DNA from: Caballeronia grimmiae
Lineage (GTDB): Bacteria > Pseudomonadota > Gammaproteobacteria > Burkholderiales > Burkholderiaceae
Assembly (NCBI RefSeq): GCF_000698555.1
Contig: NZ_JFHE01000001.1
Coordinates: 434,001-498,000, forward strand
Direction of reading: 5' to 3'
Length of the DNA stretch: 64,000 bases
In this document: positions 35,006 to 44,943 of the stretch, one piece after another
How the letters are laid out: every line of letters starts with the position of its first letter
Position numbering within the stretch: the stretch's first letter is position 1
Translations under genes and position numbers: made by a program
Notes under the pieces: model-generated
What the model saw: only the letters and a program-made list of their open reading frames with translations
Database searches by the model: none
Told to the model about the DNA's origin: nothing

Positions 35006-35553
35006 GCAAACACCTCTGCGTCGGCCAGCAACGCACCGTTGCGGTCCTTTTCCGCGATGTTCAATTCACCCGCGACCGGCCATTTGATGCCGAGTTCAGC
35101 ATCGTTCCAAAGCAAGCTCCGCTCAAACTCCGGATACCAGTAATCCGTCGTCTTATAAAGAAACTGCGCCGACTCCGACAGCACGACGAATCCATGCGCG
35201 AACCCCGGCGGCACCCACAATTGCCGATGATTCGCTTCCGACAAATTCACGCCCACCCACTTCCCGAAGTTCGGCGAGCTCTTGCGGATGTCCACAGCGA
35301 CATCGAACACTTCGCCTTCGACCACGCGCACGAGCTTCCCCTGCGCATGCTGAATCTGATAGTGCAAGCCGCGCAGCACGCCCTTCGCGGAGCGCGAATG
35401 GTTGTCCTGGACGAACTCGACACCCGCCTCAACCTGCTCGGCGAACTCACGCGCATTGAAGCTCTCGTAAAAGAAGCCGCGCGCATCACCGAACACCTTT
35501 GGTTCGATGATCTTGACTTCTGGCAACGCCGTTGCCGTTACCTGGATGGCCAT
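35002..35553 (-). CDS. rfbC: dTDP-4-dehydrorhamnose 3,5-epimerase
   Basis: A 183-residue cupin-fold epimerase acting on dTDP-4-keto-6-deoxyglucose. Diagnostic segments are [32 protein letters not shown] (catalytic His), [20 protein letters not shown] and [15 protein letters not shown]. The start at 35553 overlaps the rfbA stop by 16 bases, and the earlier open frame lies within rfbA. Confidence 0.96.
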   Translation of the reverse strand: MAIQVTATALPEVKIIEPKVFGDARGFFYESFNAREFAEQVEAGVEFVQDNHSRSAKGVLRGLHYQIQHAQGKLVRVVEGEVFDVAVDIRKSSPNFGKWVGVNLSEANHRQLWVPPGFAHGFVVLSESAQFLYKTTDYWYPEFERSLLWNDAELGIKWPVAGELNIAEKDRNGALLADAEVFA

Positions 35554-36431
35554 GCGACTTGGTCCTTCGGAAGATTGAGCAAATATTGACCGTAGCCGTT
35601 CTTCGCAAGCGGCTTCGCGAGCGCGAGCAGTTGCTCGTCGCCGATCCACTGCTTGCGGTAAGCGATCTCCTCAGGACACGCCACCACGAGACCCTGCCGC
35701 TTCTGCAGCGTAGCGATGAAGGTCGCCGCTTCGATCAGCGAATCGTGCGTGCCCGTGTCGAGCCACGCATAGCCACGACCCATGATCTCGACATCCAGCC
35801 TCTGCTGTTCCAGATAGCGCGAATTCACATCCGTGATTTCAAGCTCGCCGCGCGGCGATGGCTTGATGTCCGATGCAATATCGCAAACATCCTTGTCGTA
35901 GAAATACAGGCCCGTCACCGCGTAATTCGAACGCGGCTTCGCGGGCTTCTCCTCGATGGAGAGCGCGCGGAATTGCTGATCGAACTCGACGACCCCATAA
36001 CGCTCCGGATCATGCACGTGATACGCAAAAACCGTCGCGCCATCGGTGCGCGCATCGGCGCTTTCCAGCTGCTTCGCGAGATCGTGGCCGTAGAAAATGT
36101 TGTCGCCGAGAATGAGCGCGGACGGATCATTGCCGACAAAATCCTTGCCGATGATGAATGCCTGCGCCAGCCCGTCCGGCGACGGCTGCACCGCATACTG
36201 GATATTCATGCCCCACTGGCTGCCATCGCCGAGCATCGACTCGAAGCGAGGCGTGTCCTGCGGCGTCGAAATCACCAGCACATCACGAATGCCAGCGATC
36301 ATCAGCGTCGACAGCGGATAGTAAATCATCGGCTTGTCGTACACGGGCAGCAGTTGTTTCGATACCGCGTGCGTGATCGGATAGAGCCGCGTGCCGGAAC
36401 CGCCGGCGAGAATAATGCCTTTGCGCGCCAT
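35538..36431 (-). CDS. rfbA: Glucose-1-phosphate thymidylyltransferase
   Basis: A 297-residue enzyme making dTDP-glucose. [40 protein letters not shown] and [13 protein letters not shown] are the family motifs. ATG at 36431 is chosen; the longer frame starts inside rfbB. It follows rfbB by 10 nt in the rfbBACD operon. Confidence 0.96.
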   Translation of the reverse strand: MARKGIILAGGSGTRLYPITHAVSKQLLPVYDKPMIYYPLSTLMIAGIRDVLVISTPQDTPRFESMLGDGSQWGMNIQYAVQPSPDGLAQAFIIGKDFVGNDPSALILGDNIFYGHDLAKQLESADARTDGATVFAYHVHDPERYGVVEFDQQFRALSIEEKPAKPRSNYAVTGLYFYDKDVCDIASDIKPSPRGELEITDVNSRYLEQQRLDVEIMGRGYAWLDTGTHDSLIEAATFIATLQKRQGLVVACPEEIAYRKQWIGDEQLLALAKPLAKNGYGQYLLNLPKDQVAWPSR

Positions 36432-36441
36432 GCCCCGCTCC

Positions 36442-37503
36442 TTATGCCCGCTGACCGTAATTCGTTTCGACCCACTTGCGGTATTCACCGGAAGCCACTT
36501 CGTCGGCCCACGCCTGATTGTCGAGATACCACTGAACGGTCTTCGCCAAACCGGTTTCGAACGTCTCAGCCGGCTTCCAGCCGAGTTCGCGCTCGAGCTT
36601 GCGCGCGTCGATGGCGTAACGGCGGTCATGGCCGGGCCGATCCGTCACATACGCGATCTGATCGCGATACGAACCGCTCGCCTTCGGCTTCTTCTGGTCG
36701 AGCAGATCGCACAGCGTGTGGACGACTTCGAGGTTCTTCTTCTCGTTCCAGCCGCCGACGTTGTACGTCTCGCCGAGCTTGCCTTTGGCCAGCACTTCAC
36801 GGATGGCCGCGCAGTGATCGCCCACATACAGCCAGTCGCGCACGTTCTGACCATCGCCATACACCGGCAAGGGCTTGCCCGCGAGCGCGTTGGCGATCAT
36901 CAGCGGAATCAGCTTCTCGGGGAACTGGTACGGGCCGTAGTTGTTCGAGCAATTGGTCGTCAGAACCGGCAGCCCATAGGTGTGGTGATACGCGCGCACC
37001 AGATGGTCCGAGCCGGCCTTCGTCGCGGAGTACGGGCTGTTCGGCGCGCAAGGCGTGGTCTCGGAGAATTGCGGATCGGTGGCGGACAACGAGCCGAAGA
37101 CTTCGTCGGTCGAGACGTGCAGGAAACGGAACGCTTGCTTCTCGGCCTCCGGCAGCGCGTTCCAGTACGTGCGCGCAGCTTCGAGCAACGTAAAGGTGCC
37201 GACGACGTTCGTCTGCACGAAATCGGCCGGACCGTGAATCGAGCGGTCGACGTGGCTTTCCGCCGCGAAGTGGACGACTGCGCGCGGCTTGTGCTTCGCG
37301 AACAGTTCGTCCATGGCTGCGCGATCGCAGATGTCCGCACGTGCAAACACGTGACGGGCGTCGTCCTTCAGAGATTTTAGGGTGCCGAGATTGCCCGCAT
37401 ACGTCAGCTTGTCGACGTTGAGCACGGGTTCATCGGAGCCTTCCAGCCAGTCAAGAACAAAATTGGCGCCGATAAAACCGGCGCCGCCCGTCACGAGAAT
37501 CAT
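36442..37503 (-). CDS. rfbB: dTDP-glucose 4,6-dehydratase
   Basis: A 353-residue SDR dehydratase giving dTDP-4-keto-6-deoxyglucose. [16 protein letters not shown] binds [12 protein letters not shown] carries the catalytic Asp-Glu; [16 protein letters not shown] has Tyr-xxx-Lys; [19 protein letters not shown] is conserved. Its product feeds both rhamnose (RfbC/RfbD) and the 3-amino sugar (FdtA/FdtB-like) branches of this cluster. It is the promoter-proximal gene of the right half of the cluster. Confidence 0.97.
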   Translation of the reverse strand: MILVTGGAGFIGANFVLDWLEGSDEPVLNVDKLTYAGNLGTLKSLKDDARHVFARADICDRAAMDELFAKHKPRAVVHFAAESHVDRSIHGPADFVQTNVVGTFTLLEAARTYWNALPEAEKQAFRFLHVSTDEVFGSLSATDPQFSETTPCAPNSPYSATKAGSDHLVRAYHHTYGLPVLTTNCSNNYGPYQFPEKLIPLMIANALAGKPLPVYGDGQNVRDWLYVGDHCAAIREVLAKGKLGETYNVGGWNEKKNLEVVHTLCDLLDQKKPKASGSYRDQIAYVTDRPGHDRRYAIDARKLERELGWKPAETFETGLAKTVQWYLDNQAWADEVASGEYRKWVETNYGQRA

Positions 37504-37849
37504 AAATACCCTTTTAACTGCGTTCAGTCAGAATGAAACCGAACACACACTCGAATGTGTGGAAAAAATTGCGCACCGAACGGGATTCCGCACATGTTAC
37601 GGAATCTGTGACCGATCGAGATTACAGCGCCCGCCGTCCGGTCAAACGTCGATTATAAAGGTACGAAGTGCAAAAACTACACGGCTAACAACTTGATACA
37701 GCTAGCATTCGGCCACGGACCGCCCTCGCGGTAAATATTTGTGGGCAAGCCGGATTCATCGCTTGGCCGATAACACCTTGCAATAACTTGATGCGACGTT
37801 TATTCACCTATTGCCCCACACGCCCGACGTGCAACGCAAAAAACATTCA
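37504..37849. promoter_or_regulatory. Divergent promoter region for the rfb operon and apaH
   Basis: A 346-nt gap without genes. On the minus strand a perfect TATAAT lies at 37657-37652, facing rfbB, but its -35 is weak. No JUMPstart/ops element (GGCGGTAG) was seen. Assigning rfb transcription to this -10 is an inference. Confidence 0.35.
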
Positions 37850-38713
37850 ATGACCGACGCACCCGCTCCTCTCGCCCGCGCAACCACCGCTCTTCCCGCC
37901 CCGCTGGTTTTCGGCGACCTTCAAGGCTGCTGCGATCCGTTCCATCGCCTGCTGCAAAAGGCGGCGCCGTCGCCGGAAACGCCGCTCTGGTTCGCCGGCG
38001 ATCTCATCAACCGCGGCCCGAAATCGCTCGAAACGCTGCGTGAAGTCATGGCGCTCGGCTCCCGCGCAACTGTCGTGCTCGGCAATCACGACCTGAACCT
38101 GCTGTCCGTCGCGGCCGGGCTGCGCAAGCCGAAGAAAGGCGACACGCTCGACGATATCCTCGCCGCGCCCGACGTCGACGATCTGATCGAATGGGTGCGG
38201 CACAAGCCCGTCGCGCATTACGAAAATGGCGCGCTGATGGTTCACGCGGGCGTCGTGCCGCAATGGGACGTGACGATGACGCTCGAACTCGCGCACGAAC
38301 TGGAAACCGCATTGCGCGCGCCGAACTGGAAATCGACGCTGGCCGAGCTGTACGGCAACGAGCCGCATCGCTGGGAAGATTCGCTCAAGGGCATGGATCG
38401 CTTGCGCGTGACGTACAACGCGCTGACGCGCATCCGTTTCTGCACGGCTGACGGCGCGATGGAGTTCGCCAACAACGGCGGCCCGGACTCCGCGCCGCCC
38501 GGCTATATGCCGTGGTTCGACGCGCCGGACCGGCGCACGCAGGACGCGACGATCGTCTTCGGACATTGGGCCGCGCTCGGCCTCATGATCCGCGACGACG
38601 TGCTATGTCTCGATTCGGGCTGTGTCTGGGGCAACAAGCTCTCGGCGGTCCTGCTGACGAGAAATCCCGCCGAGCGCGTGGTTACGCAGGTGAGTTGCGC
38701 GATGAAGAAGTGA
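37850..38713 (+). CDS. apaH: Symmetrical bis(5'-nucleosyl)-tetraphosphatase
   Basis: A 287-residue metallophosphatase that splits Ap4A into two ADP. PLVFGDLQGCCDPFHRLL, WFAGDLINRGPKSLETLREV and VVLGNHDLNLL are the metal-binding motifs, followed by VHAGVVPQWD and IVFGHWAALG. The ATG at 37850 is preferred to a TTG at 37811; the resulting length is close to the 280 residues of E. coli ApaH. Its place beside rfbB is conserved in Burkholderia O-antigen loci. Its 3' end overlaps the convergent acyltransferase gene by 32 nt. Confidence 0.94.
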   Translation: MTDAPAPLARATTALPAPLVFGDLQGCCDPFHRLLQKAAPSPETPLWFAGDLINRGPKSLETLREVMALGSRATVVLGNHDLNLLSVAAGLRKPKKGDTLDDILAAPDVDDLIEWVRHKPVAHYENGALMVHAGVVPQWDVTMTLELAHELETALRAPNWKSTLAELYGNEPHRWEDSLKGMDRLRVTYNALTRIRFCTADGAMEFANNGGPDSAPPGYMPWFDAPDRRTQDATIVFGHWAALGLMIRDDVLCLDSGCVWGNKLSAVLLTRNPAERVVTQVSCAMKK

Positions 38714-39485
38714 CAGGCTGAACGACCGGCGTATCCATTACGACGGCCGGCGCCCCGCGCATCCGCTCGAGCGCGGCCTGAACCGCCGCCTGCGCCTCGC
38801 TCGCCAACAAGCGCCGGTCCGCGCCCGGCGCGAGCGGGCTGCACACGTAGAGATGCGCGGTGACCGGCCCGCCGCGCAAGAGCGCATCGAGCGAATCGTT
38901 GAGCGACATCTCGCCGATATAAGCGGGCGCGGTCGTCTGCAAGCCGCGCGCATCCTCGTACATGAGGCAGACGGGCTGCACCGGACACGAAGCCGACACC
39001 GCCGCCTGAAACATGTTCGCGTGGAACGGCAAGAGCGAAACGCCGTCGCTCGTGGTGCCTTCGGGGAACACGAACATCATTTCGCCGGCAAGCAGACGGT
39101 CCGCCAGTTCGTGCATGATGCGCTTCGCGTCGCTGCGCTTCTCGCGCTGCACGAACACGGTCCCGAGCTGATGCGCGAGCCACCCGACTACCGGCCACTT
39201 GCGTATCTCGGCTTTCGAGACGAACGGCGTCGGCCGCCACGCGTTGATCACATAAATATCGATCCACGAAACATGATTGCCGACGACGAGCACGCCCGCA
39301 TCGAGCCGCGCGTCGTCGTTATGCACGACGAGTTTCATGCCCGCGAGCCGCAGCATCTCCAGCGACCATGCACGGTTCATTGCCATGCGTTCGCCCGCGG
39401 ATGCACGCGGAAAGCGCCGCGCCACGATCCACACGCCGACCAGCAGATGGACCGCAAGGCGCAGCTTGCGCAACACGAACTTCAT
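38682..39485 (-). CDS. 1-acyl-sn-glycerol-3-phosphate acyltransferase (PlsC family)
   Basis: A 267-residue membrane-associated acyltransferase making phosphatidic acid or a related lipid. VVGNHVSWIDIYVINA is the NHxxxxD motif, FVSKAEIRKWPVVGWLA, FVQREKRSD and FVFPEGTTSDG complete the four PlsC blocks. An N-terminal hydrophobic helix (about 8-25) anchors it. It lies 3 nt after the pseudo-dihydroorotase gene. Its last 32 nt overlap apaH on the opposite strand. Confidence 0.9.
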   Translation of the reverse strand: MKFVLRKLRLAVHLLVGVWIVARRFPRASAGERMAMNRAWSLEMLRLAGMKLVVHNDDARLDAGVLVVGNHVSWIDIYVINAWRPTPFVSKAEIRKWPVVGWLAHQLGTVFVQREKRSDAKRIMHELADRLLAGEMMFVFPEGTTSDGVSLLPFHANMFQAAVSASCPVQPVCLMYEDARGLQTTAPAYIGEMSLNDSLDALLRGGPVTAHLYVCSPLAPGADRRLLASEAQAAVQAALERMRGAPAVVMDTPVVQPVTSSSRNSPA

Positions 39486-39488
39486 GCT

Positions 39489-40766
39489 TCAGCGCGTTTC
39501 GAAGGCGAGATGTCCGCCGACGATCGTCGCGCGCACGCGAGCCGGCAGTTCGTAACCGAGGAACGGCGAATTGCGGCCCTGGCTCCTGAGCTTGGACGGA
39601 TCGACGCGCCACGACGCATCGGCATCGAACACGCAGACATCCGCGAGCCCGCCGGTCGCGATGCGTCCGGCCGGCAGCTTGAGCACATCGGCGGGAGCGG
39701 CCGTGATGCGCGCGAGCGCCTTTGCGAGCGGCACGTTCGCCTCGCGCGCCCACTTCACCGTCAGCGAAAGCAGGAGTTCGAGGCCCGTCGCGCCGGGAGT
39801 CGCTTCGGCGAACGGCAGAAGCTTTTCGTCGTCGTCGAGCGGCGTGTGGTCGGAGCAGATCGCGTCGATCGTGCCGTCCTGCAGGCCCGAGCGGATCGCT
39901 TCGCGGTCGCGTTGCTGGCGCAGCGGCGGATCGAGGCGGAACTGCGAATCGAAGTAGCCGATGTCGAGGTCCGTCAAATGCACGTGGTTGATCGTCACGT
40001 CGCACGAAACGGCGAGCCCTTCGGCCTTCGCCGCGCGCACGAGCGCCACGCCCGCCGCCGACGACAGATGCGACAGATGCACCCGCGCACCGGTCACGCG
40101 CATCAGTTCGAAGATGGTATGCAGCGCGATGGTTTCCGCCGACACCGGCACGCCGGACAAGCCGAGCCGCGACGCCAGCGCGCCGCTCGCCGCGACGCCG
40201 CCGCGCGCCATGTACGCGTCTTGCGGACGCAGCCACACGGTGTAGCCATACGTCGTCGCGTATTGCAGCGCGCGCAGGAGCGTGCGCGTATCGACGATCG
40301 GGTTGTCCGCCTGCGAAAAGCCGATGCAGCCCGCTTCCGTCAGTTCGACCATCTCGGTGATGCTCTCGCCCTTCAGCCCGACGGTCAGCGCGCCCAGCGG
40401 ATACACATGCGCCTGATGCAGCTTCTGCGCGCGGAACTTGAGCATTTCGACGAGGCCCGGCTCGTCGAGCGTCGGATCGGTGTCCGGCGGGCAAACGAGG
40501 CTCGTCACGCCGCCGGCCATCGCCGCGGCCATTTCCGATTCGAGCGTCGCCTTGTGCTCGAAGCCCGGCTCCCGCAGCCGCGCCGACAAATCGACGAAAC
40601 CCGGCGCGACGTACAAGCCCGTCGCGTCGATGATCTTCGCCGCGTTGAAATCGGCGGGCGCGTCGCCGATCGCGACGATCCTGCCCGCCGCAATGAATAC
40701 GTCCTTGCGCGCTTCCGTGCCCGCAGCCGGATCGATGATCGTGCCGCCTTGAATCTGGATCTTCAT
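39489..40766 (-). CDS. Dihydroorotase-like protein lacking the metal-binding HxH (pseudo-dihydroorotase, PyrC'/PyrX type)
   Basis: A 425-residue amidohydrolase-fold protein. Where active class I dihydroorotases read DxHxHLREPG, this one reads VDLSARLREPG (Ser61-Ala62-Arg63), so the first metal-binding histidines are missing. Other parts are family-like (GGVTSLVCPPDTDP, GVASNMxx-type motifs are altered). In Pseudomonas, the inactive homologue downstream of pyrB assembles with aspartate transcarbamoylase; the position 10 nt after pyrB here is the same. A structural role is therefore expected, with true dihydroorotase encoded elsewhere. ATG at 40766 fits. Confidence 0.88.
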   Translation of the reverse strand: MKIQIQGGTIIDPAAGTEARKDVFIAAGRIVAIGDAPADFNAAKIIDATGLYVAPGFVDLSARLREPGFEHKATLESEMAAAMAGGVTSLVCPPDTDPTLDEPGLVEMLKFRAQKLHQAHVYPLGALTVGLKGESITEMVELTEAGCIGFSQADNPIVDTRTLLRALQYATTYGYTVWLRPQDAYMARGGVAASGALASRLGLSGVPVSAETIALHTIFELMRVTGARVHLSHLSSAAGVALVRAAKAEGLAVSCDVTINHVHLTDLDIGYFDSQFRLDPPLRQQRDREAIRSGLQDGTIDAICSDHTPLDDDEKLLPFAEATPGATGLELLLSLTVKWAREANVPLAKALARITAAPADVLKLPAGRIATGGLADVCVFDADASWRVDPSKLRSQGRNSPFLGYELPARVRATIVGGHLAFETR

Positions 40767-40776
40767 GTCGTTTTCG

Positions 40777-41814
40777 TTAATCGCTGTTGCCGGCCACAAT
40801 GCCCATCACCGCCATGCGCACGGCGATGCCAAACGTCACCTGATTCAGAATCACCGACTGCGGGCCGTCGGCCACTTGCGAATCGATCTCCACGCCACGA
40901 TTCATCGGCCCCGGATGCATGACGATCGCATCGGGCGCGGCGAGCGCGAGCCGCTCGGGCGTCAGGCCCCAGCTCTTGAAATACTCCTGCGCGGACGGCA
41001 GGAGCGCGCCGCTCATGCGCTCGTTCTGCAGGCGCAGCATGATGATCACGTCGACGCCCTTCAGCCCTTCGTCGAGGTTGTGATAGACGTGCACGCCCAT
41101 CTGGTCGAGATTGCCCGGCAGCAACGTGCGCGGACCGATCGCGCGCACTTCCGGCACGCCGAGCGTGGTCAGCGCGTGAATGTCCGAGCGCGCAACGCGC
41201 GAATGCAGGATGTCGCCGACGATCGCCACGCGCAGCTTCGTGAAGTCGCGCTTGTAATGGCGGATCGTGTACATGTCGAGCAGACCCTGCGTCGGATGCG
41301 CGTGACGGCCATCGCCCGCATTGATCACGTGCACGTGCGGCGCGCAATGCTCGGCAATCAGATACGGCGCACCGCTCGACGCGTGACGCACGACGAACAT
41401 GTCGGCGTGCATCGCGGAGAGGTTATTGATCGTATCGAGCAGCGATTCACCCTTGCTCGTCGACGACGCGTTGATGTTCAGATTCAGCACGTCCGCCGAC
41501 AGCCGTTTCGCGGCGATTTCGAACGTGGTGCGCGTGCGCGTCGAGTTCTCGAAGAACAGGTTGAACACCGATTTGCCGCGCAGAAGCGGCACCTTCTTCA
41601 CTTCGCGATCGGTCACGCTCACGAACTGCTCGGCGGTATCGAGGATGTGCGTGACGATGGAGCGCGGCAAGCCTTCAATGGTCAACAGGTGCTTCAACTC
41701 ACCGTTCTTCGTGAGTTGCGGATTGCCTTTCAGAAAGCCGTAGCGGAACTTGTCGCTGGCCTTGTCGGAATGCTGCGCGCCAGTCTCGGCTGCGCTCTGG
41801 GTGGCGGTGTTCAT
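40777..41814 (-). CDS. pyrB: Aspartate carbamoyltransferase catalytic chain
   Basis: A 345-residue enzyme forming carbamoyl-aspartate in pyrimidine synthesis. [19 protein letters not shown] is the carbamoyl-phosphate site, [12 protein letters not shown] the mobile loop, and [14 protein letters not shown] the aspartate side. It carries an N-terminal extension of about 35 residues relative to E. coli PyrB, as in Pseudomonas-type enzymes that associate with the inactive dihydroorotase encoded next. It lies 75 nt after pyrR. Confidence 0.96.
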   Translation of the reverse strand: MNTATQSAAETGAQHSDKASDKFRYGFLKGNPQLTKNGELKHLLTIEGLPRSIVTHILDTAEQFVSVTDREVKKVPLLRGKSVFNLFFENSTRTRTTFEIAAKRLSADVLNLNINASSTSKGESLLDTINNLSAMHADMFVVRHASSGAPYLIAEHCAPHVHVINAGDGRHAHPTQGLLDMYTIRHYKRDFTKLRVAIVGDILHSRVARSDIHALTTLGVPEVRAIGPRTLLPGNLDQMGVHVYHNLDEGLKGVDVIIMLRLQNERMSGALLPSAQEYFKSWGLTPERLALAAPDAIVMHPGPMNRGVEIDSQVADGPQSVILNQVTFGIAVRMAVMGIVAGNSD

Positions 41815-41889
41815 GGTGATCCCAGGTATTTCTTTCGAAGATGGAGACTTGCGAACGCGGGCCGGCATGCAACCCGCGCAGAGCGCGCG

Positions 41890-42405
41890 TTACTGCGCGC
41901 GGGGTTCGGTCGTGAAAGCGAACGTGTCGCCGTTCTGGCGCGCGAGCACGAGGTCTTCGCCTGCGGGAACGTCGACGCTGCCGCCGGTGAAGCGCGCCGC
42001 GATCGGCATTTCGCGCCCGCCGCGATCCGCCAGCACGGCCAGATCGATCGACGCCGGGCGGCCGTAATCGTAAAGCTCGTTGATGGCCGCGCGCACGGTG
42101 CGGCCGGTAGACAGCACGTCGTCGACCAGCACGATGCGCCGGCCGTTGACATCGAACGGCAGCGAGGTCGGGCTCGCCTGGCTATGCAGGCCCTTCTTCG
42201 CGTAGTCGTCGCGATGCAGCGCCACGTTCACTACGCCGTAGTGCGGCGCGTTCAGGTCTTTCGCGAGCCGCTCCGCCAGCCACGCGCCGCCGCTGTAGAC
42301 ACCCGCGAGCACCGCGCCGTCTTCGGCCGCGAGCGACGCGCCATAGGCCGCGCGAATCTGTTCGACGAGCGTGCGATAAAGCGCCTCGGCGTCAATGGAA
42401 CTCAT
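41890..42405 (-). CDS. pyrR: Bifunctional pyr operon regulator / uracil phosphoribosyltransferase
   Basis: A 171-residue PRTase-fold protein. The PRPP loop [20 protein letters not shown] is clear, with [14 protein letters not shown] upstream. PyrR can bind pyr mRNA and has weak UPRTase activity. No obvious PyrR attenuator was found in the short gap before pyrB, so RNA control here is unproven. It overlaps ruvX by 14 nt. Confidence 0.93.
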   Translation of the reverse strand: MSSIDAEALYRTLVEQIRAAYGASLAAEDGAVLAGVYSGGAWLAERLAKDLNAPHYGVVNVALHRDDYAKKGLHSQASPTSLPFDVNGRRIVLVDDVLSTGRTVRAAINELYDYGRPASIDLAVLADRGGREMPIAARFTGGSVDVPAGEDLVLARQNGDTFAFTTEPRAQ

Positions 42406-42838
42406 GATCGTCGGGAAGTCCGTCGAGATATTGTTGAAGGATAACGCGGGCGGCTTCGGCGTCGATGCCGTCGAAGCGGCCGCGCGCATTCGTGCGCACG
42501 CCGCGCTCGCGCAGATCCGCTTTGGCGTCGACGGACGAATAGCGTTCGTCGACCCATTGCACCGGCACGTTGAAACGGCCGTTCACCTGATTGCCGAAGC
42601 GCTTCGCCAGCGCGCTCATTTCGTGCGGCGTGCCGTCGGGATGCATCGGCATGCCGACGACGACCGTATCGGGCTTCCACTCGTCGAGCAGCTTGCCCAC
42701 TTCCTGAAAGCGATAGTCGCGGTCGCGATTCTCCACCACGGCGAGCGCGCGTGCGTCGCGCGTCAGCGTATTGCCGACGGCGACACCGATGCGTTTCTCG
42801 CCATAGTCGAAGGCCAGCAGCGTGGCTTCGCGGCTCAT
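42392..42838 (-). CDS. ruvX: Holliday junction resolvase-like protein RuvX/YqgF
   Basis: A 148-residue RNase H-fold protein: [20 protein letters not shown] has the first catalytic Asp, [20 protein letters not shown] and [11 protein letters not shown] follow. In many bacteria it takes part in maturation of the 16S rRNA 5' end. It overlaps algH/yqgE upstream and pyrR downstream. Confidence 0.94.
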   Translation of the reverse strand: MSREATLLAFDYGEKRIGVAVGNTLTRDARALAVVENRDRDYRFQEVGKLLDEWKPDTVVVGMPMHPDGTPHEMSALAKRFGNQVNGRFNVPVQWVDERYSSVDAKADLRERGVRTNARGRFDGIDAEAARVILQQYLDGLPDDHEFH

Positions 42839-43413
42839 GCGTGCCCTGCTTCGCCCGAGAGCATCGAGCGCGACACGCCGAGCAGCGACAGCGCGGCTTC
42901 GAGCCGGTCTTCGGCGGGCACTTCGAAGATGATGCGCGGATCGGCTTCGACCGTCAGCCAGCCGTTCTTCGAGATTTCTTCCTCGAGCTGGCCCGCGCCC
43001 CAGCCGGCATGGCCGAGCGTCAGCAAGAAGCGCTCGGGGCCCTTGCCGCTCGCGACCGCTTCGAGCACGTCTTTGGACGTGGTCATGGCGAGGCCGCCGG
43101 GCACGCTCATCGACGAGCTATACGGCTCGCCCTGGCCCTCTTCGTGCAGCACGAAGCCGCGCTCGGTCTGCACCGGGCCGCCGAAATAGACGGGCAAGTG
43201 AACGAGCGGTTCGATTTCCAGCTTGAGGTCGATGCGATTGAAAAGCGATTGAAGGTCGATGTCGGTCGGCCTGTTGATGACGAGACCCAGCGCACCGCGA
43301 TCGGTGTGATCGCAAAGGTAGACCACCGTTCCCGAAAACGTCGGATCGGCCATGGAAGGCATGGCGATCAGGAACTGGTTCGTCAAATTGATGCGATCGG
43401 AAGTCTTGGACAT
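42835..43413 (-). CDS. YqgE/AlgH family protein (UPF0301)
   Basis: A 192-residue protein: [20 protein letters not shown] and [20 protein letters not shown] are signature parts, followed by [20 protein letters not shown]. Function is uncertain; AlgH influences alginate genes in Pseudomonas. The order yqgE-ruvX-pyrR-pyrB is conserved in beta- and gamma-proteobacteria. Its start overlaps nothing, and a divergent photolyase begins 30 nt away. Confidence 0.93.
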   Translation of the reverse strand: MSKTSDRINLTNQFLIAMPSMADPTFSGTVVYLCDHTDRGALGLVINRPTDIDLQSLFNRIDLKLEIEPLVHLPVYFGGPVQTERGFVLHEEGQGEPYSSSMSVPGGLAMTTSKDVLEAVASGKGPERFLLTLGHAGWGAGQLEEEISKNGWLTVEADPRIIFEVPAEDRLEAALSLLGVSRSMLSGEAGHA

Positions 43414-43443
43414 AATTCAGGATTTTAACAAAGGCGCTGGCGG

Positions 43444-44943
43444 ATGGCCGACTTTGATCTGGGTCTGATGTGGTTCAGGCGGGACCTGCGCGCGACGGAC
43501 AATGTTGCACTCTATCACGCGCTTACACGGTGCCGCCGGGTGCTGTGCGCCTTCGTTTTCGACCGGGAAATCCTCGATCCGCTCGCCCGAAACGACCGTC
43601 GCGTGGCGTTCATTCATGCAAGCATCGTCGAGCTGGATCGCACGCTGCGCGACGCGGGCGGCGCGCTCATCGTACGTCACGGCGTGCCGGTTCACGACAT
43701 CCCGGCGCTCGCACGCGAATGCGGCGCGAACGCGGTTTTCGCGAACCGCGACTACGAGCCGTCCGCGAAAGCCCGCGACGATGCCATCGCCCGGACGCTC
43801 GCGAGCGCGGGCGTCGCGTTCTTCAGTTTCAAGGATCAGGCGATCTTCGATCATGACGACGTGCTGACCGGCGCGGGCAAGCCCTACACCGTCTTCACGC
43901 CGTACAAGCGCAAGTGGCTCGAAACGCTGACGCCCGATGCGCTCGCGCCGTATGCGTCCGAGGATCATCTGCATGCGTTGACGAAACCGGCGGCCAAAGC
44001 CGACACAGGCATTCCATCGCTCGCCGAACTTGGTTTCCCGGACGCTCACGCCCCGGCTTTTCCGCCCGGCACGAGCGGCGCGTACGAACTCTTCGACGAC
44101 TTCCGCGACCGCATGACCGACTATGACCACGCCCGCGATTTCCCGGCGCAGAAAGGTCCGAGCTATCTTGGCGTGCATTTGCGTCACGGCACGGTGTCGA
44201 TCCGCGCCCTCGCCCGCGTGGCGCACGACGCGCAGCGCCACGGCGACCGGGGCGCGGCGACGTGGCTTTCCGAGCTGATCTGGCGGGACTTCTACTTCGG
44301 CGTGCTGCATCACTTTCCGCGCGTCGGCGTGTCGGGCGATCATCGCGCGTTCAAGCCGGAATACGATCGCATCGAATGGGAAACGGGCGATGCCGCCGAC
44401 GCGCATTTCGCCGCGTGGTGCTCGGGCCAGACCGGCTATCCGCTGGTGGACGCCGCGATGCGCCAGCTCAATACGTCGGGTTACATGCACAACCGGCTGC
44501 GCATGGTGACGGCGAGCTTTCTGTCGAAGGATCTCGGTATCGACTGGCGGCGCGGCGAGGCGTACTTCGAAGCGCACCTCAACGATTTCGAGCTGTCGTC
44601 GAACAATGGCGGATGGCAGTGGGCCGCGTCGAGCGGATGCGACGCACAGCCGTACTTCCGCATCTTCAACCCGATCACGCAGTCACGAAAATTCGACGCG
44701 GCTGGCAAGTTCATTCGGCATCACGTGCCGGAGCTCGCGGGTCTGCCGGATCGCGACATCCACGCGCCGTGGCTCGCGAAGCACGACATGCTGAAGGCGG
44801 CGAAGGTCGCGCCCGGCGTGGGGTATCCGCCGCCGATCGTCGATCACGACGCCGCGCGCAAGCGCACGCTGTTGCGCTATGACGTCGTGCGCGGTCCGGG
44901 CAAACGCGCGATAACCCCGGACATCGAGGACGACGACGGCTAG
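43444..44943 (+). CDS. phr: Deoxyribodipyrimidine photolyase
   Basis: A 499-residue class I CPD photolyase. The antenna domain opens with GLMWFRRDLRATDNVALYHA. The FAD domain has TWLSELIWRDFYFGVL, PLVDAAMRQLNTSGYMHNRL, RMVTASFLSKDLGIDWRRGE and ASSGCDAQPYFRIFNP. It repairs UV pyrimidine dimers using blue light. Its TAG stop lies in the sequence CTAG, shared with the stop of the convergent neighbour. Confidence 0.95.
   Translation: MADFDLGLMWFRRDLRATDNVALYHALTRCRRVLCAFVFDREILDPLARNDRRVAFIHASIVELDRTLRDAGGALIVRHGVPVHDIPALARECGANAVFANRDYEPSAKARDDAIARTLASAGVAFFSFKDQAIFDHDDVLTGAGKPYTVFTPYKRKWLETLTPDALAPYASEDHLHALTKPAAKADTGIPSLAELGFPDAHAPAFPPGTSGAYELFDDFRDRMTDYDHARDFPAQKGPSYLGVHLRHGTVSIRALARVAHDAQRHGDRGAATWLSELIWRDFYFGVLHHFPRVGVSGDHRAFKPEYDRIEWETGDAADAHFAAWCSGQTGYPLVDAAMRQLNTSGYMHNRLRMVTASFLSKDLGIDWRRGEAYFEAHLNDFELSSNNGGWQWAASSGCDAQPYFRIFNPITQSRKFDAAGKFIRHHVPELAGLPDRDIHAPWLAKHDMLKAAKVAPGVGYPPPIVDHDAARKRTLLRYDVVRGPGKRAITPDIEDDDG

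Noticed and set aside
38853..40922. 689-codon plus-strand frame
   Set aside because: Antisense of the PlsC-family and pseudo-dihydroorotase genes; no domain.
40765..42444. 559-codon plus-strand frame
   Set aside because: Antisense of pyrB and pyrR.
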